NCBI GenBank assembly: GCA_035552775.1
Contig: DASZKW010000016.1
Coordinates: forward strand, 1 to 64,000
Length of the DNA: 64,000 bases
Direction of reading: 5' to 3'
Origin: DASZKW01 sp035552775
GTDB taxonomy: Bacteria; Actinomycetota; Acidimicrobiia; Acidimicrobiales; Palsa-688
Positions 32,264-40,587 of this stretch are shown piece after piece (the first letter of the stretch is position 1; each line of letters begins with the position of its first letter). Below the pieces are notes generated by a model. That model worked only from the letters and a program-made list of their open reading frames with translations. It did not search any database and was not told the origin of the DNA. A program made the translations under genes and the position numbers.

Positions 32264-33307
32264 TCAGTCGCGGCGGACCACTGCCGGTGAGTGCCGGAAG
32301 AAGGCCTCCACGTCACTCTCGTAGCGGTACCTGGGTTCTGTTTCGCCGACCGTGCGGCGCAGCCGGGCCGCGCCGATGAAATGCTCGACGGCGCCGGCCG
32401 TGCTGTAGCGGTAGTTGAACCCGGCGGCTTTCAGTTTGGAGTTGTCGACGCCGCGCCCGAAGCGCAACAGGTCCAGCAGCTCGGGAGGGAGGTCGACCAG
32501 GTGGAGGCGGCCGAGGGGTCCCGTCGCGGTCGCTGTGAACGCGGGCGGCAGCGGAAATGCCCGCTTGCCGGCGATCGCGATGATCTCACTCCACGGGAGG
32601 CGGCCGTCGCCGGCGACGTTGTACACACCGTCCAGCCGGCGCTGCACGGCGAAGCAGACGGCCCTGACCACGTCGTCCTCCTCGACGACTTGGAGTTGGG
32701 GATCGAATCCGGCCATTTTTGGCACCAGTGGCAGGGACAGGGCCTTGGACACCGGAGTGGCGATGTTGGGGCCGAGGACGTTCGCGCAGCGCAAGACGGC
32801 GACGTCCACGTTGGCGTGGTCCTCCGCGTAGTCGCGCAGGTAGCTCTCGGCCTCCAGCAGCGAGCGCTCAACCGGGGTGTAGGCCGATCCCGCCCGGGCC
32901 GTCGTCTCGGTGAACCAGGTGGGGTCGCGGGCCGAGGAGCCGTACACGAGCGTCGACGACTTGACCACCAGGGCGCGCACCGGGCTGTCTCCGCCTTCGA
33001 TGGCCCCGAGCAGGTTCATGGTGCCGATGACGTTGCGCTCGTGGATCCGACCACCGCCGATCCTGGTGGAATCGACTACGAGCCCGGCGTGGATGACGGT
33101 ATCGGCCCGGATGGCACGGACCAGACGGTTGAGGATGGAAAACGTCTCGTCCGCCCGGACGAACTCGGTGCGCTCGAACTGGAGCACCGGCTCCTCGGTG
33201 TCGATGCCGACCACCACCTCGACCGACGGCAGGCGTTCGAGCGCCTGGGCCGTGCGGCCCCCCCAGAACGACGACAGCCCGGTGATCAGGACCCGCTGGC
33301 GTTGCAC
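32264..33307 (-). CDS. NAD-dependent epimerase/dehydratase (GalE2-like)
   Basis: This 347-residue extended SDR protein has a nucleotide-binding loop LITGLSSFWGGRTAQAL, altered from the usual GxxGxxG (second Gly in SFWGG). DTVIHAGLV follows, and a Ser-Thr-x3-Tyr-like region reads SSTLVYGS. The active-site YxxxK is replaced by YTPVERSLLE, so the catalytic Lys appears missing. The pair with a PlsC-like gene 3 bp upstream on the same strand recalls mycobacterial galE2-Rv0502. Enzymatic role is uncertain; a binding or scaffolding role is possible. Confidence 0.8.
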   Translation of the reverse strand: MQRQRVLITGLSSFWGGRTAQALERLPSVEVVVGIDTEEPVLQFERTEFVRADETFSILNRLVRAIRADTVIHAGLVVDSTRIGGGRIHERNVIGTMNLLGAIEGGDSPVRALVVKSSTLVYGSSARDPTWFTETTARAGSAYTPVERSLLEAESYLRDYAEDHANVDVAVLRCANVLGPNIATPVSKALSLPLVPKMAGFDPQLQVVEEDDVVRAVCFAVQRRLDGVYNVAGDGRLPWSEIIAIAGKRAFPLPPAFTATATGPLGRLHLVDLPPELLDLLRFGRGVDNSKLKAAGFNYRYSTAGAVEHFIGAARLRRTVGETEPRYRYESDVEAFFRHSPAVVRRD

Positions 33308-33310
33308 GGC

Positions 33311-34207
33311 TCAGCCGAACCACACGCTGCGCCGCTGGCGCAACATGTCGTAGAGCTCGGTTTGCATGCGGTTACGGATCTCCTCGGACTCGTTGAGAAT
33401 TCGGCTGCGTGGGTAGCGCTCCTGGTCGGCGTCGACGTCGAAATGCACCGGGTCGAGCACCCTGAAGCGCATCTTGGCCGGGAACGGAATCACCAGCCCC
33501 GCGGGGCCGAACACGAGCATGTTGGCGGTGAGGGGGGCGTAGGGCACCCGCAGAAGCTTGGCCAGCCGGGAGGACTTGGCGATCATCGGCATGGTCTCCT
33601 CCCCCCCCACCACGGCGATAGGTACCACTGGTACCCCGGCCCGCATGGCGATCTCGACGAAGCCGCCCCGGCCGAAGCGGCTCAGCTGGTAGCGCTGCGA
33701 GTAGTACTTTCCGGTGGCCTTGGTGCCCTCCGGGAAGACCAGGACGAGTTGGTGGTCGTCGTGGAGGATCCGGTAGGCGTTGTCGGGGTGGGCGGCGACC
33801 CCGCCACCCCTGGACCACATGGTGCCGACGACGGGCATGGCCCGGAAGAAGTAGTCGGCCAGGCCGTACACGGGCCGTTCGAGCTCGGTCTCGATGCCGT
33901 GCATGATGGTGGGGGCGTCCGCAGGGATGGCGCCGGCATGGTTGGCCACCAGCAGCGCCCCACCCGCGGTCGGGATCTTCTCCAGGCCCTCCCACTCCGC
34001 GCGGAACCAGTGGCTGTAGACGCCGCCGTAGAGCCGGCGCAGGACCTGCCTCGTGCGCTCGGACCTGCCCCATTCGTCGACGTCGCCGTGGCGGGTGCCT
34101 ACAGACTCGGGCTCGGCGGGGAGACGCAGCGGCAGGAGGTCGGTGCCGCGGCGCTCGGCGGGGAGGGCGTCGGTGCCGTGGCGCTCCTCGGTGCGGCCGT
34201 CGGTCAC
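33311..34207 (-). CDS. Lysophospholipid acyltransferase family protein (PlsC-like)
   Basis: The protein has 298 residues from the GTG at 34207. The first acyltransferase block is VANHAGAIPADAP (His90, Asp97). The next recognisable block is LVFPEGTKATGKYY, then VPVVPIAVVGGEE. No clear membrane helix is present, as in mycobacterial relatives. Residues 1-45 are charged and poorly conserved. The GTG is chosen because the longer reading would run into the sodX gene. It forms a tight pair with the epimerase gene; glycerolipid acylation is the expected role but substrate is open. Confidence 0.85.
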   Translation of the reverse strand: MTDGRTEERHGTDALPAERRGTDLLPLRLPAEPESVGTRHGDVDEWGRSERTRQVLRRLYGGVYSHWFRAEWEGLEKIPTAGGALLVANHAGAIPADAPTIMHGIETELERPVYGLADYFFRAMPVVGTMWSRGGGVAAHPDNAYRILHDDHQLVLVFPEGTKATGKYYSQRYQLSRFGRGGFVEIAMRAGVPVVPIAVVGGEETMPMIAKSSRLAKLLRVPYAPLTANMLVFGPAGLVIPFPAKMRFRVLDPVHFDVDADQERYPRSRILNESEEIRNRMQTELYDMLRQRRSVWFG

Positions 34208-34239
34208 CCTCGAAGCGTAGTGCCGTAGGGCTGGAGGGA

Positions 34240-34671
34240 TTACCGCGGACGGAGGCGGCCGGCGCGTGATGCGGGGGCGTAGCGGTAGATCGCCACGCCA
34301 TGGATGGCGCGACGGGGGACCGGCCCCCAGTGGCGGCTGTCGGTGCTCTCCGCAGCATTGTCGCCGTGCACCCACACGGCGTCGCCTTCCACCGCTGAGA
34401 CCCGTTTGACGAGCGTGAGCGGGATCCGGTCGCCGGCCGCGCCGCCGGGCCGGCGGGGTTCGGCCAGGGCCACCACCGCCCCGGGCCGTATCCGGAGCCG
34501 CCTCACTACCACCAGGCGGTCACCGGGGGCGATGGCGGGCAGCATGCTGCGCCCCACCACCTGGACCCGCTGGAACAACCGGGGGCGCCGAGCAGCCCGG
34601 CGGCGTCGAAGCCGGCGCAGCGGAGGATCGGACCGCGCCTCTTGCGGGGTATGGTCGGATTCGGAAGCCAT
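34240..34671 (-). CDS. sodX: Nickel-type superoxide dismutase maturation protease (S26 peptidase)
   Basis: The protein has 143 residues from the ATG at 34671, with GGGAGAG immediately upstream. It shows the signal peptidase I-like core: GRSMLPAIAPGD with catalytic Ser42, LVKRVSAVEGD with general-base Lys89, and the GDNAAESTDSRHWGPV box. Unlike secretory signal peptidases it has no membrane helix; the N-terminus is Arg-rich. It lies divergent to sodN, so it should remove the SodN propeptide to free the nickel-binding N-terminal His. Identification rests on the domain and the context. Confidence 0.87.
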   Translation of the reverse strand: MASESDHTPQEARSDPPLRRLRRRRAARRPRLFQRVQVVGRSMLPAIAPGDRLVVVRRLRIRPGAVVALAEPRRPGGAAGDRIPLTLVKRVSAVEGDAVWVHGDNAAESTDSRHWGPVPRRAIHGVAIYRYAPASRAGRLRPR

Positions 34672-34692
34672 CTCTCCCAAGGAGTCTCGACC

Positions 34693-35112
34693 ATGAGCAC
34701 CCTGTCCCGCCTGCTCTGCCTCGCCGACCGGGTTAGCGAACCCCGCCCCGTCCACGCCCACTGCGACCTTCCTTGCGGTGTGTACGACCCCGCCCAAGCT
34801 CGAATCGAGGCAGAATCGGTGAAGGGTTGCATGGACAAGTTCAACTCCTCTGACGACAACGTGTTCAAGACCCGTGCCGTGGTCATCAAGGAAGAGCGGG
34901 CGGAACTGGTCAAGCATCATCTGTGGGTCCTTTGGACCGACTACTTCAAGCCTCCCCACCTCGAGAAGTACCCGGAGCTGCACGAGCTGTTCTGGAAGGC
35001 GACCAAGGCCGCCGGCGAGGCCAAGAAGACCAACGACGTCGCCGTGGCTGACGACCTGCTCAACCAGATCGCTGAGATCGACAAGATTTTCTGGGAGACC
35101 AAGAAGGGCTGA
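34693..35112 (+). CDS. sodN: Nickel superoxide dismutase
   Basis: The protein has 139 residues, ATG preceded by AAGGAG. A 22-residue propeptide ends ...RPVHA; the mature enzyme would begin H23-C24-D-L-P-C28-G-V-Y31, the nickel hook with ligands His23 and Cys24/Cys28. The rest is the four-helix bundle (VKGCMDKFNSSDDN, KEERAELVKHHLWVLWTDYFK, then ELHELFWKATK). It dismutates superoxide in the cytoplasm as a hexamer. Start codons of sodN and sodX are only 21 bp apart on opposite strands, so each promoter must reach into the other gene. Confidence 0.95.
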   Translation: MSTLSRLLCLADRVSEPRPVHAHCDLPCGVYDPAQARIEAESVKGCMDKFNSSDDNVFKTRAVVIKEERAELVKHHLWVLWTDYFKPPHLEKYPELHELFWKATKAAGEAKKTNDVAVADDLLNQIAEIDKIFWETKKG

Positions 35113-35169
35113 GCACCGCCCGGACCACCACCGGGAGGCCGTCGATCGGAAAAATAAACCAGCGCGCCG

Positions 35170-35814
35170 TCAACGGGTCGGCTCTTTGGTCGCCTCGACC
35201 CCGATTTCGTCTTCGGAGAGTGCCGACTTGGCGCGCCTGACCCAGATTACGCCCAGGCCGGTGGCGATGGCGGCGATCAGGCCGCCGGCCAGCTCGGGGA
35301 TCACGGCGGCGTGGCGGGTGAGGCGGGCCACCACGTAGGAGAAGACCGCCAACGTCGACGCCCACAGCGCCGACGCCGCCACGTTGGCGGCGGTGAATCG
35401 GCGCCAAGACAGGCCGCTGGCGCCGGCCCCGATGGCGACGTAGGTCCTGACCACGGAGATGAAACGGCCGAGCATGAGCAGGGGGGTGCCGCGGTCCACG
35501 AACAGGCGGCGGACCACGGCCACGTTGACGGCCGCTCGCCGGGACCGCCCGGCGATGGCTCCCAGGACCCGTGACCCGCCCCGCCGCCCGATCTGGAAGC
35601 CCACTTGGTCACCGATGACGGCGGCTGCGAAGGCCACGGCGACGATCGCCGCCAGGCTCAGGCGATGGGTCACGCCCCCGTATATGGCCGCTGCCACCAG
35701 CGCCGTCTCGCCCGGCACGGGGAGCCCCAGGCTCTCCAGGCCCACCACGGCCGCCAAGGCGAAGTAGCCGTAGCCCGCTACGAGTTGGTCCACGGACCCT
35801 GGCACAACTCCCAT
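35170..35814 (-). CDS. DedA-family membrane protein (copy 1)
   Basis: The protein has 214 residues from the ATG at 35814 (a GTG at 35829 adds five). It shows the DedA/VTT pattern: LESLGLPVPGETALVAAAIYGG near 24-45, GDQVGFQIGRRGG, and GRFISVVRTYVAIGAGASGLSWRRF, with about five hydrophobic segments. DedA proteins act in membrane homeostasis, and some flip undecaprenyl phosphate or phospholipids. It is convergent with sodN and divergent from the response regulator at 35929; a second DedA gene follows the sensor kinase. Confidence 0.88.
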   Translation of the reverse strand: MGVVPGSVDQLVAGYGYFALAAVVGLESLGLPVPGETALVAAAIYGGVTHRLSLAAIVAVAFAAAVIGDQVGFQIGRRGGSRVLGAIAGRSRRAAVNVAVVRRLFVDRGTPLLMLGRFISVVRTYVAIGAGASGLSWRRFTAANVAASALWASTLAVFSYVVARLTRHAAVIPELAGGLIAAIATGLGVIWVRRAKSALSEDEIGVEATKEPTR

Positions 35815-35848
35815 TGTGGCCCCACCCACGTTGGCGACCGGTGAGAGG

Positions 35849-35910
35849 ATGATGTGAACATTCTCAGCCTGAGCGCCTGACGGCGCTCCGTGCTCACATC
35901 ATTTTCACAT
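35849..35910. promoter_or_regulatory. Nested inverted repeats and TCACAT direct repeat before the response regulator
   Basis: Outer arms ATGATGTGA (35849-35857) and TCACATCAT (35894-35902) are exact reverse complements. They enclose a second hairpin GAGCGCC/GGCGCTC (35871-35877, 35882-35888). TCACAT recurs at 35905-35910, 11 bp from the copy at 35894, the spacing typical of OmpR-family sites. It lies between divergent dedA and the response regulator, so it may be the operator for both. Confidence 0.5.
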
Positions 35911-35928
35911 GCAACGGTAGGTACGGTC

Positions 35929-36606
35929 GTGGCAGTGCGCGTGCTCGTCGTCGAGGATGAGGTGCGAATGGCCGCTTTGCTCCGGCGGGGTCTGGAGGAG
36001 GACGGCTATGCCGTCGACGTCGCCCTCGACGGCAAGGATGCGTTGTGGAGGGGCATCGAGGCAGACTACGACGCCATCGTCCTCGACGTCATGCTCCCCG
36101 GTCTGGACGGCTTCGAGGTCTGCAGGCGGCTTCGGGAGGCGGAGCGCTGGGCCCCGGTGCTCATGCTCACCGCCCGCACCGAGGTGAGCGAGAGGGTGCG
36201 CGGTCTCGACGTGGGCGCCGACGACTATCTCCTCAAGCCGTTCAGCTTCGCGGAGCTGGTCGCCCGCATCCGTGCTCTCACCCGCCGGGGACACGAGGCC
36301 CGACCCGCCGTGCTCCAAGTTGGCGACCTGCGCCTGGACCGGGCGAGCTGGCACGCCTGGCGGGGGACCACCCCGCTGTCGTTGTCACCGAAGGAGTTCA
36401 CGCTCCTCGAGCTGTTCATGCAGCACCCGGGGGAAGTCATAACCCGGACCCGCATCATCGAGCACGTGTGGGACTTCGCTTTCGGGGGGACCTCCAACGT
36501 GGTCGACCAGTACGTCGTCTACCTGCGCCGCAAGGTCGACAGGCCCTTCGGCCGCAACGATCTGGAGACCGTCCGGGGGGCCGGGTACCGGCTCAGGGCG
36601 GGCTGA
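35929..36606 (+). CDS. OmpR-family response regulator (system 1)
   Basis: The protein has 225 residues. The receiver domain has the acidic pocket VEDE (9-11), phosphoacceptor Asp53 in VLDVMLPGLDG, Thr in MLTART and Lys in YLLKPFS. The C-terminal winged helix shows LSLSPKEFTLLELFMQHPGEVITRTRIIEHVWD and ends ETVRGAGYRLRAG. The first GTG (35929) is chosen; another GTG two codons later is possible. The cognate kinase starts 2 bp downstream. Upstream TCACAT sites suggest autoregulation. Confidence 0.93.
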   Translation: MAVRVLVVEDEVRMAALLRRGLEEDGYAVDVALDGKDALWRGIEADYDAIVLDVMLPGLDGFEVCRRLREAERWAPVLMLTARTEVSERVRGLDVGADDYLLKPFSFAELVARIRALTRRGHEARPAVLQVGDLRLDRASWHAWRGTTPLSLSPKEFTLLELFMQHPGEVITRTRIIEHVWDFAFGGTSNVVDQYVVYLRRKVDRPFGRNDLETVRGAGYRLRAG

Positions 36607-36608
36607 CG

Positions 36609-38021
36609 GTGCCCATCCGTATCCGCTTGACCCTCGCCTTCGCCCTGGCCGCCGCTGCGGTCATCGGCGCCGGCAGCTTGATATACCTGCGCGTCCTGAC
36701 GGCTCAGCTGCATACGACCATCGACGCCGAGCTCACGGCCCGAGCCCTCAGCCTGCGCCCGGCGCTGGAGTCGGCGCCCATCGATACGCTCACGGCGACG
36801 GTGGCGCGCCAGTCGGAGGGCGGCCAGCTCACCCAGGTGCTCGGGCCTGACGGGTCATTGCTCGCCTCCTCGTCGGCGGCGGGAGCCCGCCCGCTGCTGC
36901 GAGCGGCCGAGCTCGCCCCGGTGCCCGGGCGTCCCCGCACCTTCGACGCCCACGTCTCCGGCCGTGTCGCACACGACGTCGACTCGACGCAAGTGCGGGT
37001 CTTGGCCGGGCCGGTGCCCCTGGCGGACGGCAGGGGGGTGCTCCTGGTGGCCACCTCGCTCCGGCCCACCAACGACGCCCTCGACCGCATAACCGACGTC
37101 ACCGCGTGGGCGGGGTCCTTCGCCGTGCTTCTCGCCGGCCTGGCCGGCTGGCTGCTCGCCACGGCCGCGCTCCGTCCCGTCGAGCGCATGCGACGCCAGG
37201 CCGCGGCGCTGTCTGCGGACGACTCGACGAGCGGTATCGCCGAGGTCAGGACCCATGACGAGATCGCCGCCCTGAGCCGGACCATGAACGACCTCCTTGG
37301 TCGCCTCCGCGGCGCCCTCGAGCGCGAGCGCTCCTTCGTCGCCGACGCAGGCCACGAGCTGCGTACCCCTCTCGCCATCCTTCGTACGGAGCTCGAGTTG
37401 GCGCACCGGCCGGGCCGCTCGGCGGACGAGCTGCGCGCCGCGGTCGGTCACGCCGCGGAAGAGGCGGACCGCCTCGGCCGTCTGGCCAACGACCTGCTGG
37501 TGCTGGCGACGGGGAACCCGTCGGGGACGATGGTGCAGCGCCAACCCACCGAGGTCGCCGAACTGGTCGAGCGCTCCGTGGAAACCGCCCGGCGGGCGGC
37601 GTCGCCCACGGGGGTGTCTCTGGTCGTCGACGTCCCCGTCGACTTGGTGGCCGACATCGACGCCCAGCGGGTCGGGCGCCTGCTGTCCAACCTGTTGGAC
37701 AACTCGGTCCGCCACACCCCCCGGGGCGGCACCGTCACCGTCACCGTGGTGGCCGACGCCGACCGCCTCGGGCTCTCGGTGCGCGACTCGGGCCCGGGAT
37801 TCCCCCCCGAGTTCCTGCCGTCCGCGTTCGAGCGCTTCAGCCGCGCCGATGCCGCTCGGACCCGCCGCAGCGGTGGCGCCGGCCTCGGCCTGGCCATAGT
37901 CCGCACCATCGCCGAGGCGCACGGCGGGAGCGCGGTCGCCGCCAACGGCGCAGAGGGCGGGGCGGTGGTGACCGTCGAGTTGGCCGCCGCGGTGCTGACC
38001 ACGGCCCGGGGGGTGGCATGA
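36609..38021 (+). CDS. Sensor histidine kinase (system 1)
   Basis: The protein has 470 residues. Membrane segments at about 12-30 and 165-187 flank an extracytoplasmic sensor of ~130 residues. A HAMP linker follows, then the dimerisation box AGHELRTPLA with phospho-acceptor His249. ATP-binding motifs include LLSNLLDNSVRHTPRGG (N box), RDSGPGFP (G1) and GGAGLGLAIV (G2). It should autophosphorylate and act on the response regulator 2 bp upstream. Its stop overlaps the start of the second dedA gene (ATGA), tying signalling to a DedA protein. Confidence 0.93.
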   Translation: MPIRIRLTLAFALAAAAVIGAGSLIYLRVLTAQLHTTIDAELTARALSLRPALESAPIDTLTATVARQSEGGQLTQVLGPDGSLLASSSAAGARPLLRAAELAPVPGRPRTFDAHVSGRVAHDVDSTQVRVLAGPVPLADGRGVLLVATSLRPTNDALDRITDVTAWAGSFAVLLAGLAGWLLATAALRPVERMRRQAAALSADDSTSGIAEVRTHDEIAALSRTMNDLLGRLRGALERERSFVADAGHELRTPLAILRTELELAHRPGRSADELRAAVGHAAEEADRLGRLANDLLVLATGNPSGTMVQRQPTEVAELVERSVETARRAASPTGVSLVVDVPVDLVADIDAQRVGRLLSNLLDNSVRHTPRGGTVTVTVVADADRLGLSVRDSGPGFPPEFLPSAFERFSRADAARTRRSGGAGLGLAIVRTIAEAHGGSAVAANGAEGGAVVTVELAAAVLTTARGVA

Positions 38022-38725
38022 CCAGCCCCCAGCTTCCAGGGTTCCTGCACACGCTTGCCCCCGTGCTCAACAACTACGGCTACGTGGCCGTGGGTGGTTT
38101 CGTGCTGTTGGAGGACTTCGGCGTACCCGTGCCCGGGGAGACGATCCTGATCGCCGCCGCCGTATATGCCGGCGCCGGACGGCTCAACATCGTCGCCGTC
38201 GGTGTGATCGCCGTGGTGGCCGCCGTCATCGGCGACAACATCGGCTTCGCGATAGGCCACTTCGGCGGGCGCGCCATGGTCCTGCGGTGGGGCCGCTACG
38301 TGTTCCTCACAGCCGAGCGCATGGACAAGGCGCAGGGATTCTTCGAACGCCACGGCGGCAAGGTGGTCACCATCGCCCGCTTCGTCGAGGGGCTCCGCCA
38401 GGCCAACGGCGTGATCGCCGGGATCTCGGGGATGTATTGGCTCAGGTTTTTGGCCTTCAACGCGTTGGGTGCGGTTCTCTGGGTAGGCGTCTGGGCGGGG
38501 GTCGGCTACGGCGCTGGTGGCCACATCACCACCATCTACAACCAGATCGTGCGCTACGGGACCTACCTCGGTGTCGCCGCCGCCGTCCTCATCGTCGCCC
38601 TGATCGCCCGCAGGATCTGGCGCCGCCAGGGCTGGCGCAAGCAGCCTCCCGGTAGCGGCGAGCACAGCGTGCTCATCGGCAGCGGCGAACCGGGAGAGGA
38701 GCAGGGCGATGGCCGACCGCGCTGA
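38018..38725 (+). CDS. DedA-family membrane protein (copy 2)
   Basis: The protein has 235 residues. It carries the family blocks LLEDFGVPVPGETILIAAAVYAG (28-50), GDNIGFAIGHFGGR and FFERHGGKVVTIARFVEGLRQANGVIAGISGM, with four to six hydrophobic segments. The charged tail is about 45 residues. Translation is coupled to the kinase (ATGA), so it is likely an output or partner of the two-component system. It is more typical of the family than copy 1, retaining E and R residues thought important for transport. Confidence 0.9.
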   Translation: MTSPQLPGFLHTLAPVLNNYGYVAVGGFVLLEDFGVPVPGETILIAAAVYAGAGRLNIVAVGVIAVVAAVIGDNIGFAIGHFGGRAMVLRWGRYVFLTAERMDKAQGFFERHGGKVVTIARFVEGLRQANGVIAGISGMYWLRFLAFNALGAVLWVGVWAGVGYGAGGHITTIYNQIVRYGTYLGVAAAVLIVALIARRIWRRQGWRKQPPGSGEHSVLIGSGEPGEEQGDGRPR

Positions 38726-39365
38726 GGCCAACGCCCGGCTCACGGGAACGACAGCGGCCGTGCTGCTGGTCCTCTTCGCCGTCGAGGGGGTGACCCTCGT
38801 GAGCGTGCGGTCCCTCCTCACCCTGCACGTCTTCGTCGGGATGCTGCTGCTGCCCCCGGCTCTGGTCAAGACCGCCAGCACCACATGGCGGGCCCTTGGG
38901 TACTACCGGGGCGTCCGTGCCTACCGCGCCAAGGGTCCCCCCCCGCTGATCCTGCGCGTCCTCGGGCCGGTCGTCGTCATCTCGACAGCCGTGGTCCTGG
39001 CCAGCGGGATCGCCTTGATGATCGCTCCCTCGTCGTTGCGGCCGGCGGCGTTGACCTTGCACAAGGCCAGCTTTGTCGTCTGGTTCGTCGCCATGACCGT
39101 CCACGTCCTCGGCCACGCCCTCGACACCGCCCGTCTGGCTCCGCTCGACTGGATGCACAGGTCCCGCCGCCAGATAGCCGGTGCGGGCCGGCGCCAATGG
39201 CTGGTGGCGGCCAGCCTGGCCGGCGGTGCCCTGCTCGGCGTGGTGCTGCTCGGCCGGGTTGGGCCGTACCTCGACCACGCCCCGCCGCACCACGCGCTCG
39301 TGCGCCACCGCGCCTACGGGCCGCCGGCCGCCGCCGCCTTTGTAGGTGCCGACCGCAGGCGCTGA
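38709..39365 (+). CDS. Cytochrome b561-like multi-pass membrane protein
   Basis: The protein has 218 residues and about five hydrophobic segments. Histidines sit inside or at the ends of helices (TLHVFVGMLLLPP; LHKASFVVWFVAMTVHVLGH), the pattern of heme-b binding four-helix cytochromes or DUF4405-like proteins. A last single helix and a short outer tail with HH pairs (APPHHALVRH) follow. It overlaps the dedA end by 17 nt and ends the operon. Function is not known; electron transfer in the membrane is inferred from the His pattern. Confidence 0.6.
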   Translation: MADRAEANARLTGTTAAVLLVLFAVEGVTLVSVRSLLTLHVFVGMLLLPPALVKTASTTWRALGYYRGVRAYRAKGPPPLILRVLGPVVVISTAVVLASGIALMIAPSSLRPAALTLHKASFVVWFVAMTVHVLGHALDTARLAPLDWMHRSRRQIAGAGRRQWLVAASLAGGALLGVVLLGRVGPYLDHAPPHHALVRHRAYGPPAAAAFVGADRRR

Positions 39366-39797
39366 GGGCGGCGATGTCGGGTCAGGCTCGCTCCTCCTCG
39401 GTGGGTCTTCCGTCCGCCCAGTAGGCGACGGGGTGGTTGCCGCCGAGCTCGACGAAGCGCTCGTTCAGGGCGTGGGCGACCACGTCGTAGTCGTGCGGGC
39501 TGGGTTGCAGGGCACCGCAGACGAACGGCGCCAGCCGAGGAGGGGACCGCCCTCCGCCGCGTTCCTGGACGGTCGATCACGGCCCGCACGGAGTCCCAGG
39601 GCGAGAGGGGGCGCCCAAAATGAACTCGGGGTAACGGTGATCAACCGACAACGAAGCACTCGACACGAGGTCGTGGCGCCCCAGGTCGCGGCGGCGAGAC
39701 GGACCCCGCCTGCGGAACCCTCACTGTCGAAGGTAACGACTAATTTACCGCGGTTCAGGACGACATACAAACGCCTGTCTGAGAAAATCGGGGAACC
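39366..39797. other. 432-bp stretch without an intact gene
   Basis: This spacer lies between the cytochrome-like gene and the GAF-ANTAR gene. Its left half holds a minus-strand coding remnant (39382-39576). The right half (39577-39797) has lower GC near 39730-39790, including ACTAATTTACC and ATACAAAC, and presumably carries the promoter for the GAF-ANTAR gene. I see no tRNA, terminator-like hairpin or repeat. Confidence 0.6.
39382..39576 (-). pseudogene. Remnant of a small coding sequence
   Basis: This minus-strand frame is open for 64 codons after an upstream TGA (39577-39579) and has no good start; a GTG at 39483 would give only 33 residues. The last part reads like real protein: HDYDVVAHALNERFVELGG, then HPVAYWADGRPTEEE. 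I do not recognise the family with certainty. It is best taken as the 3' end of a decayed gene, or a very small gene with an unusual start. Confidence 0.35.
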
Positions 39798-40580
39798 ATG
39801 GCCAGCACGGAGAAAATCTCGACAGAGCAGGACCCCACGCCGGAGCAAGGCCCCACCTCCGACCTCCTCACCACCTTCTCCGAGACCGCCCGGTCCCTGT
39901 TCGCAGCCGGCGGGCTGAAGGCCACCTGGCAGGCAGTGGTCGACCTGGCTGTGGCCACCGTCGAGGGATGCGACTGTGCCGGCATTTGGCTGATGGGAGG
40001 CCGGCCGGTGGCCACTCCCGTGCAAAGCGACGCCGTGGTGGCGGTCGTTGACGCCCTACAGCGGGACACCGGTGAGGGCCCCGCCCTCGATGCCATCGCC
40101 CAAGGGGGCGCCGTGTACGCCGCAGACCTCGCCGACGACCGCCGTTGGCCGCGCTTCGGGCCCGGCGCAGTGGACGCGGGCATACGCAGCGTCCTGGCCG
40201 TGCTCGTCGCCAACGACGGCACCCTTGGCGCCCTCGTCCTCTACAGCCGCTACCCAAGCGCCTTCGGGGTCGTAGACCGGGGCAAGACGACGGCCCTATC
40301 CGCGCTGGCCGGCGCCGCCCTCGTCTCGGTCGGTGCCCGCGAAGACGAGGAGCGCCGGGCGGAGAACCTCCGAGCCGCCCTCGACACCCGGGCGGTCATC
40401 GGGCAGGCACAAGGAATCCTCATGGAGCGCGAGCGCATCAACGCAGATCAGGCGTTCGACGTTTTGCGCCGCGCCTCCCAGCAGCTCAACGTCAAGCTGC
40501 GCGAGGTGGCCCAAGGCCTCGTCGACACCGGCGAGGCGCCGTCCGCTCAGCTTCCCCCGAACGACGTCGTGAAGGGCTGA
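39798..40580 (+). CDS. GAF-ANTAR regulator (putative RNA-binding antiterminator)
   Basis: The protein has 260 residues. A GAF domain (about 35-180) shows the pattern TVEGCDCAGIWLM and SVLAVLVANDGTLGALVLYS. A C-terminal ANTAR domain (192-247) has RAVIGQAQGILMERERINADQAFDVLRRASQQ with the conserved Ala and aromatic/charged core. ANTAR proteins bind paired hairpins in nascent RNA and prevent termination when their sensor domain is activated. The gene 7 bp downstream encodes a formate/nitrite-type channel, a plausible target or cotranscribed partner. The ligand is unknown. Confidence 0.9.
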   Translation: MASTEKISTEQDPTPEQGPTSDLLTTFSETARSLFAAGGLKATWQAVVDLAVATVEGCDCAGIWLMGGRPVATPVQSDAVVAVVDALQRDTGEGPALDAIAQGGAVYAADLADDRRWPRFGPGAVDAGIRSVLAVLVANDGTLGALVLYSRYPSAFGVVDRGKTTALSALAGAALVSVGAREDEERRAENLRAALDTRAVIGQAQGILMERERINADQAFDVLRRASQQLNVKLREVAQGLVDTGEAPSAQLPPNDVVKG

Positions 40581-40587
40581 GTGGTCC

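Noticed and set aside
32291..34228. A 645-codon plus-strand frame opposite the epimerase and acyltransferase genes.
   Set aside because: Antisense shadow of two recognisable proteins; composition is typical of high-GC reverse frames.
39314..39589. A 91-codon minus-strand frame in the gap at 39.4 kb.
   Set aside because: It is Arg/Pro-rich shadow sequence; a different frame of the same strand contains the protein-like remnant.
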